64,000 nucleotides of DNA from Elmis aenea (taxonomy: Eukaryota; Arthropoda; Insecta; Coleoptera; Elmidae), in contig OX393577.1 of assembly GCA_947652605.1 (NCBI GenBank), positions 32,119,466-32,183,465 of the forward strand, given 5' to 3'. Below, in pieces: positions 57,224 to 64,000 of the stretch. The translations under genes were made by a program, and so were the position numbers. The first letter of the stretch is position 1; the number at the start of each line of letters is the position of its first letter. The notes under the pieces were generated by a model that saw nothing but the letters and a program-made list of their open reading frames with translations, was not told the origin of the DNA and ran no database searches.

Positions 57224-58168
57224 GCAACGTTTTCGTGGATTCCTGCTCGCCAATTCAACTTATAGGAAAGGTAATGGTACCAAAAAAGATAAACTTATTG
57301 CACATCTAATGCTACTAGCAATAAGACTAAATGTACGATTTCTTAACGTCACTTTTAGTAAGTATACAGGGTGTTGCATGACGTAACGGCCAAACTTAAG
57401 GAGCATGTTCCTTGAGGCAATTTAAGTAAAAAATGTTCTATAAACCATAGTCCAAAACTCGATAGTTATCGAGATTTAGACCTTTAAAGTTTATTAATAA
57501 AAAAAGGTCAATTTCAATATAAAAAAGTATGAAATACCGCTTTTATCATCTAAAATATTGATTTAACAACAAAATGTTATTAATAAAATTTACATCGCCA
57601 TCTTTTCTGCGCTTTATGGTGTACTCGATTTTGTTTTGTTTTTGGAGATGCAAATTTTATAAATAACATTTTGTTGTTAAATCAAAATTTTAGAAGATAA
57701 AAGCCGTATTTCATACCTTTTTATGTTGAAATTGACCTTTTTTTTTAAAACTTTAAAGGTCTATAACTCGATAACTATCGAGTTTCGGACTATGGTTTAT
57801 ATACAATTTTTTGCTTAAATTGCCTCAAGGAACATGCTCCTTAAGTTTGGCCGTAACGTTATGCAACACCCTGTATATTTTCTATTAAATTTATCAAAAT
57901 AAATAATTGCTCCAATGAAATAAGAGTTTTTATGGTGAAAACATTACAGTGGCTATAGTTTGCGGAGAGGAAAGGAAGAGATTTGTTTGCTGTTCAATTT
58001 AATAAGCTTTTAAATTTATAAATGATCACACTTTAGATTATATCTTAAATTAAAAACGTATCTTCAGTCTTACTACTAGTACCATTAAATGCGCATTAAT
58101 TCTTTTTATTGGTACCATTACCGTTCCTATAAGTTGAATTGGCGAGTAGGAATCCATGAAAACGTTCA
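57224..58168. mobile_element. Element with ~60-nt terminal repeats hosting fold-back M
   Basis: AACGTTTTCGTGGATTCC and GCCAATTCAACTTATAGGAA on the left are matched inverted at 58125-58168. The target duplication is not resolved. Split by M (57367-57873). Confidence 0.75.
57367..57873. mobile_element. Fold-back element M, 507 bp
   Basis: Tips CAGGGTGTTGCATGACGTAA and the complement of CAGGGTGTTGCATAACGTTA, TA on both sides. Arms of about 240 bp. No ATGGGGATCTCG box. Confidence 0.9.
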
Positions 58169-58345
58169 AAACAATATTAAATTCTTATGTTCGAGTTTGC
58201 AAGTGGGCATTCTGTATGTAAAGGGTTATATGAAAAAGTTTTCAAGTTGGTTTTGAGTTTTTAACAACAATTTGACGTAGGTCTTAGATTAATTTTATGA
58301 CATTGACACTTGGGTAACCTATAAATTCGAAAATGAAAACACGCT

Positions 58346-58485
58346 TAAAGGTCAACTCACACCGGCGCGATCTCGAGGCGGTCGCGGGCGCGGTCACGAT
58401 AATAAGTAACCTTGGTTACCAATGATCGTGACCGCGCCCGCGCCCGCGACCGCGTCGAGATCGCACCGGTGTGTGTGGACCTTTA
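58346..58485. mobile_element. GC-rich near-perfect hairpin, 140 bp
   Basis: Arms AAAGGTCAACTCACACCGG, then CGCGATCTCGAGGCGGTCGC and GGGCGCGGTCACGAT, with a ~20-nt loop around 58418. Its base composition stands out from AT-rich surroundings. Next to TTA and to element F. Probably a MITE. Confidence 0.7.
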
Positions 58486-58650
58486 GTCCGCGTTCACAAT
58501 GAACGTAGTAGATAGTGGATAGTGGTTAGTAGTTAGTAGCTAAAGTTGAAATGCATAGAATCAAATACAAGTGTTCACAATGGATGTAAGATTTACGTAG
58601 TAACTATGGTAACTAAAGTGAAGTATCTATGTTTTTAATGTTTCAAATTA

Positions 58651-59951
58651 TAGTTGTATGAATTCGCGTTGTATGAAATCGCGTATGGGCGGGCGAGCGT
58701 CCCCTAGGGGAGATGAGTGGTAAAATAATGTTTGAGAGACTATAGCAGAATTATCCTCCGGATCCGAATTTTAGATGCTCAAAGTAGTGCAGTGTTGCCA
58801 AAATAAAGAAAAACGTAATTTTATGAAATTGAAATTTGAAAAATATGCGTTTTTTATTTTTTTTTATGCGTAAAACTTAATAACTTTCTTATTTATTATC
58901 ATATCTCGGCGATTTTTTTATTAAATTATTCTCTTTGATTGGCTAAATCGCACTGTGTGAAACAATTATTCTTCACGAGCTTTTATAGCTCTGTAAAATA
59001 AGTTTAAAGCGCGACCTTGTACATTTTGGAAAGCGCGTGCAGCGTAAAATGTCACCTGCGAAAACTTTTTTTTATTTTTATAATTAGGTCACTACTATAT
59101 CACGACGAAATTATAACTAAATATTAACGAAGTTTTTGCAACAAACAGAACTTAGATATCCCTAACGGTTTAAAAGATACGCCCTTTTAAATAAATGTCA
59201 TTTTTTAATTAAAACTATGATAAATTAATTTGCCAGTTGAAGGGTTGACAAAAAATGTAAATTTAAAGAAATTCTTAACCTTTTCTGTAGAAATTAAAGA
59301 GAGGTGAAAAAAGCATTTAACGAAGAAAAATAAACTATAATATAGTAAAATTTAAAAAAAAAATGTTAGCCATTTACGGAAAAAAATTCTAAATTTTTAA
59401 TTTTTCAAATAATTTCGTAATTTTAAGAGGTAAAGAAAATAGTTTTTTTTGGATCTCTACATAAACCTACAATCCTACATAAACAGATTTTTTTATCTAT
59501 TAACGTTTTCGTGTAATTTTGTATTAACATTACAACTTAAACCACTGTATATTAGCTATTACCTATTTGAAAAATCAACAAAATGCACGCATTTTGTAAT
59601 ATATTTTTTATGGCTTTACACATAACTAATGTTAAAAAAAAATTAAAGTCTGGCACATACACACCTGCACACTTAATACACGGGCGTCAACACGAAAATA
59701 GCCAAAACGGGTACAGGGGACCTTTAAACGTGTAAATGCGTCGAAATCTGGAATTCGAAAATTTTCGCGATCGCAATACATCCTTTGATCACACGTATGG
59801 CGAAAGTAAAAGTAAAACAAAATAAATCTTTAGCGGTGGACATAACAAAACAAGCTATGTATGTAAAAAATATATAGCGCCGCGTTGTATGAAAAAGCCG
59901 TCGCAATATTTTTAGCGCGTTTTAGGAATTCGCGTTATCGGGAGTCTACTG
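58651..59951. mobile_element. pogo/Tigger-like element inserted in F, about 1.3 kb
   Basis: Right end, inward: CAGTAGACTCCCGATAACGC then GAATTC; left part has GAATTCGCG. The inner F copy shows the empty site (AAATTAATTAAAAC), so the insertion is at TA with TA duplicated. It contains a family G fragment at 59570-59815. No transposase recognised. Confidence 0.7.
59570..59815. repeat. Dispersed repeat family G, copy 2 (partial)
   Basis: Shares with 62695-62815 and 1535-1660 a block containing AATAGYCAAAAC, GGACCTYWAAA and GATCGCAATAC. Non-coding. Confidence 0.5.
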
Positions 59952-60136
59952 TAATTAAAACTACAATTTTGAACGATGTTTAATACTACCTTTATAATCC
60001 TCCACAAATCATCATGTAGAAATAAATTTGATAAACAACCTTCCGCGTTTAAATTGAGGTTATGTGCTTTGCTACAAACAAGTCGGTTGCTAACCGTATC
60101 CAAGTAAACATTTCGTTACGGACTTTTTAGGTATTA

Positions 60137-60710
60137 GTCCGCGTTCACAATGAACGTAGTAGATAGCACATAGCAGATAGTGGTTAGTAGCATAAAAGCT
60201 AAAGTTAAAATGCATTGAATCAAATGCAAGTGTTCACAATGGACGTTATGGTGCCTGTCCACGTGAGAGTAAACTACTCTCGATAGCAGCGTCGCCAAGG
60301 ATACAGCCTCTGAGAGTAACTCGCGATTGGCTGTATCCTTGGCGACGCTGCTATCGAGAGTTGTTTACTCTCAGGTGGACAGGCACCATTAGATTTACGT
60401 AGTAACTATGGTAACTAAAGTGAAGTATCTATGTTTTTAATGTTTCAAATTAATTAAAACTACAATGTTAAACGATGTTTAATACTACTTATTACCTTTA
60501 TAATATTATAATCCTCCACAATCATCAATACGTAGAATACATGAAGTGTCAATTTGATAAACAACCTTCCGCGTTTAAATTGAGGTTATGTGCTTTGCTA
60601 CAAACAAGTCGGTTGCTAACCGTATCCAAGTAAACATTTCGTTACGGATTTCTTACGTATTACGCACTAACCACTATCTGCTATCTACTACGTTCATTGT
60701 GAACGCGGAC
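60137..60710. mobile_element. Harbinger-like element F, inner copy, 574 bp, TTA target
   Basis: Ends GTCCGCGTTCACAATGAACG and complement, TTA on both sides (60134-60136, 60711-60713). Inserted near the right end of the outer copy of the same family. Carries the 140-bp hairpin at 60249-60388. Confidence 0.9.
60249..60388. mobile_element. 140-bp hairpin MITE, TTA target
   Basis: TGGTGCCTGTCCAC and complement, arms continuing through GATAGCAGCGTCGCCAAGGA. TTA on both sides (60246-60248, 60389-60391). The outer F copy has the empty site (GGATGTAAGATTT). Confidence 0.88.
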
Positions 60711-60768
60711 TTACGCTTTACGCACTAACCACTATCTGCTATCTACTACGTTCATTGTGAACGCGGAC

Positions 60769-61261
60769 TAAGAAAACACAAACAAATTTTATGTTTAGCT
60801 ATGAAAACAGCTGATTTGTAGAAACTTACCGAAAAAGCAACAATGACAACAAAGTAAAGGTAAAGTTCGAACCACGCAGGCAGAACGTTTGTTGTTACTT
60901 GATAGCTGGGATTTTTTAAATTTCAGCTGTCAATCGTCACACCTCGCAATTTAATACCTGCGAACTAAGAAACCCATCCCTTTTTTGTCGCGTCCTTTAT
61001 TAGAAAATCAAAACCACAGTAATAGATCAAAACCAACTTGATGACTTTTTCATTTGAACACCCGTTATGTATTCAATTATAAAGCCTCTTTCCTTTTTGG
61101 TGACATTTTGTATCCGGAATTGTCGCAATCGGATAGTTCACTTCAATAACGATTTCGCTGAACAGTTTGTTAAGATAGCTAAAAGAGAAATACATAAGTT
61201 GTTATTGACATAGTAATTGTAATATTTTCGTTGGTCGAGTTGAGTTTGACGTTATGTAAAA
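60769..61261. other. Intergenic, no feature recognised
   Basis: No ORF, clear repeat end or RNA signal seen. Confidence 0.35.
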
Positions 61262-62815
61262 AAAAAATGGTGTGGCTAGTGCACTAGTCGCTACCAAATG
61301 ACTTTCGCTATGCGTTGCGTTTGTATAAAAGGTTAACGGTGCAAAAAAATCCTGTTATTTAAATTCGAGATTCGAAACGAACAATACCTACTTTATTGAG
61401 TAAAATAAACTATATTTTTGAGAAAACTTTATTCATTTTTGTTTTCTGTCGCGGTCGTATACAGCCGAACCGCACATGTGTTATTAGATTAAATATTGTT
61501 AAATATTACTGTTTTTCTGTAGTTTTGGATTAACCTACTAAAAACTTTAACTTATTTCATACTAGTTATATTTGAAATACTAACTAAATGCAAACTTTTG
61601 TAATATACTTTTTAAGGCTCCACTGACAACTAATTTCATGCATATATATTATATCTGGTGCATCTTACATTAAATCTAATGTTAATGGGGCGCCGTGCCC
61701 GGGGTGCTTTGCACTCGGGCGCGGTCATTCAGGGGGCGCATGCAATGAGATAAAATTGTGCATTTATATGTTCATGCAAAAGCGAAAGGAGCCCGAAGGA
61801 ATGCAGCAGGGGGGGTTCCTTAAAAATAATTTGCTTCAATGCGATACGCGCTGAACAAAAGGAATAGCACTTGCACTAAGGGTGACCGTGAATTATTACT
61901 TGAATCGCCAAAAAAGAGCGCTAAAGTAGCCAAAATCGCCAACTCACTTTCTTTATTTAGTTGAAATTGGAACAGGTAAAATATGTGATAAAGGGTTTAA
62001 AAAAACTATTTAAGACCAAAAACATAAACATAATTCACATAAATACAACAAAATCACATGTAAACATAACATACAGTATACAGTGCTGCACAAAAGTATG
62101 GAAAGACACAGATATTATTGACGATATTACAATAAAATTTGGCATCTGACCTTTATCGTATGTTCCAGATTTGGTGAAAAATCGCGATATCTCGGAAAAT
62201 ATCAATTTTAATTATAAAACAGGCTTATTGTTTTTGAAGGACAATTAAATTTTCTACGAGACTAAGAAAATATAGCGTGTTGTATTTAAAGAAATATGTA
62301 TGAGTTTCTATATGTTTTTACTATTTTGACCGAGAGTAAAAAGCGCCCTGTATAATATTTTAAAAATGTAGAAAAGTATGAATTAATTTATTGCCAATCT
62401 AAATTTCATTGGTAGACTTATCACCATCTAGCGGAAATTATGTTGAAAAATTCCCTTTATTTCGACAGGCTTTTGAACTCCGAACCTACGTTTACTACAA
62501 CATGGTGTAAAAGTAAAATGACAATGTCAATTGTCATCTATAATACGCTTGCGACGCGAATAACACTAACTTCTTTTTGCTCGCTATCAAATGTTGCCAA
62601 TTGTACATTTTTTATCCGTGACATTAACATTATAGATTTAGGGCGCCAGAAATGAGTTCGCACCCCGGCGATTAATACCAACGGCGCGCCACTGAATGTC
62701 ATCATGGAAATAGTCAAAACGCGTTCAGAGGACCTCAAAACTTGTAAATCTGTCCAGATCTTGAACTGAAACATTTTGACGATCGCAATACTTTTTTAAT
62801 TCTACGTATTATATG
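61262..62815. repeat. Dispersed repeat family G, copy 3, split by a hAT-like element
   Basis: 61262-61682 matches 1117-1515 and 62695-62815 matches 1530-1660, in the same order. The break is at TCTAATGT...AATGTCAT, where a ~1-kb hAT-like element is inserted. Confidence 0.6.
61687..62694. mobile_element. hAT-like element with GGCGCGCC ends
   Basis: Right end, inward: CAGTGGCGCGCCGTTGG; left TGGGGCGCCGTGCCCGG, CAG lost. Subterminal CGGGGTGC in both. Flanks AATGTTAA and AATGTCAT, 6 of 8. The uninterrupted family G copy at 1.5 kb supports the insertion. No transposase seen. Confidence 0.65.
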
Positions 62816-62901
62816 GAAAAAGATATAAAAAGCGAGATGTTTTATGTTAAAGGCAGGATAAATTGATGAAAAGCTAGACAGGTAGACAGTGGACACCCTA
62901 A

Positions 62902-63000
62902 ATCAGGGTTGGGCAAAATTTGATTTTTATTTAAAAAAATCAAAAATCATTGATTTAAATTTAAAAAAATTAAAAATATCACCAAATTTTGATATTTTGG
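62902..63000 (+). mobile_element. One end of a hAT-like MITE
   Basis: CAGGGTTGGGCAAAATTTGA followed by alternating AAATCA and TTTAAATT runs. The other end is not found. Confidence 0.35.
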
Positions 63001-63129
63001 ATTGTTTTGCTTTTTTTTTAAACTTGACTATATTCCCTTTTTACAACTATATTCATGATTCACGCTATATTATATCTTCTATACAGCATCCTTCAAAAAG
63101 TATCAACAAATAAAAAAGTTTTTTACTAA

Positions 63130-63520
63130 AAATTTCTCAGAAACTTTTATTCCTAATAAAAGTTGGTAGATGACCTTAAACTAATTTTAAGTTGGAAAAA
63201 ATTTCACAAACATGTATACGATACTAGATTTTAGCGATTTCAGAAATATTCATAAGAGTAATGGGGCCTTATTTTAAGACACAAGATACAAAAAAAAAAA
63301 CTTCATAGGAAAATATTGTTTAGAATTCAAAAATACGACTAGAGGTGAAATATGACGTTAAAATTTCAATTTTTATTTTTGAAGTAATTATAACATCCAA
63401 AAGGTCTGCAACAAATGAAAAAGTTTTTTATTACTGGTTTCTCAAATAATTTTATTCTTGAGAAAAGTTGGTGCATGATCTAAAAGTCTTTGGTTGTAAC
63501 GAATTATAGTACAGTTGTCT
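63130..63520. repeat. Inverted repeat family E, distal copy
   Basis: Contains TAGATTTTAGCGATTTCAGA and AGAAAAGTTGGTGCATGAT. Its complement aligns with 42370-42700. Non-coding. Confidence 0.55.
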
Positions 63521-63639
63521 CGATTTAACGGACCCTTTTTTGGCGTGTTTCGACTAAGGGACAAAATTCTATGGTCCTAATTCGGTCCTTCTCCGTGTTA
63601 CGCAAGCTTATTGTTTAAACACATTTCCTACTATGTGAC

Positions 63640-64000
63640 AACGTCTTCTTCTTAATCGGTTCCTCTTGTAACTTTCGGTGTCGAGGTATGCTTTTTTACT
63701 TCTGGATTAAGCTTCTCCGCTCCTGCCTATCGTTAGCTAATTGTGGCACATCTCTCCAGCTGACTTCTTTTTCTTCTAGTCTATGCCTCACTTCTTTTTT
63801 ACATTTTATTCTTGGTCTTCTTCTATTTCATTTTTCCCTCCATCTGCATTTTCCATCCTAAGTATTTTCGCGTATCTACTTTCTGGCGTGCGTAATAAAT
63901 GTCTAAGCCATCTTAATTGATTCGTCTCCGTCTTACATATTAATATCTATTACTCCTAGGTTTTTTCGGATTTTTTCGTTATTGATTTTATCTGCAATGT
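63640..64000 (-). pseudogene. LINE reverse transcriptase C-terminal remnant, runs off the right edge
   Basis: Minus-strand reading: DKINNEKIRKNLGVIDI (63,995 region), then ILRMENADGG-like, EVRHRLEEKEVSWRDVPQLA, NDRQERRSLIQK and a stop near 63690. The order LGV...HLLR.PESRY...RME.ADG...RPRI...DR.ERR is the C-terminal end of a common arthropod non-LTR family. Several stops and frameshifts. Confidence 0.7.

Larger units (their letters stand above)
58486..60768. mobile_element. Harbinger-like element F, outer copy, with three insertions
   Basis: Ends GTCCGCGTTCACAATGAACG and its complement; TTA on the left (58483-58485), TAA on the right. Interrupted by a pogo-like element (58651-59951) and by a second copy of itself (60137-60710). 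The intervening parts (58486-58650, 59952-60136, 60711-60768) align with the inner copy. Confidence 0.85.

Noticed and set aside
59912..60103. Minus-strand 63-codon frame in element F
   Set aside because: Repeats in the inner copy with stops; not coding.

Overview
The window is AT-rich nuclear DNA from an arthropod, most likely an insect. Genes have many small introns with GT/AG boundaries, and the two recognisable host genes are closest in sequence style to insect sunday driver (syd) and maleless (mle). The order of insect cannot be decided from the sequence; a beetle is only a guess. No prokaryotic, viral or organellar gene order is present.

The left 26 kb carries two host genes in tandem, both on the minus strand. 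Positions 345-5052 hold the first seven coding exons of syd, a JNK-interacting protein 3/4 (kinesin-1 and dynein cargo adaptor) gene that runs off the left edge. Positions 10860-25640 hold a complete 13-exon mle (DHX9/RNA helicase A) gene. Its exons sum to 3705 nt in one frame, i.e. 1234 residues: two dsRNA-binding domains, a DEIH helicase core, HA2/OB-fold and a glycine-rich tail. Its three long introns are filled with long inverted-repeat elements.

From about 26 kb to the right edge I see no host gene. The sequence is a dense graveyard of transposons nested up to four deep: hAT elements with 8-bp target duplications, a pogo/Tigger element, Tc1/mariner transposase remnants, non-LTR retrotransposon fragments, a tRNA-derived SINE-like head, Harbinger-like elements with TTA duplications, and more than fifteen TA-flanked elements whose tips read CAGGGTG or close variants. 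Many of the last group are almost entirely palindromic, with arms of 200-750 bp. Several otherwise unrelated families share a box, roughly ATGGGGATCTCG, at a constant 26-27 nt from the tip, which suggests one common transposase.

The nesting gives a relative history. For example, a hAT element (6639-8300) sits inside the codons of a pogo transposase, which sits inside another element with a perfect 8-bp duplication. A hAT-like 3.9-kb element (27937-31863) splits the conserved C-terminal motif of an older hAT transposase. The biologically most suggestive point is that mle, whose protein family unwinds long intramolecular dsRNA, carries at least four long hairpin-forming elements in its own introns.
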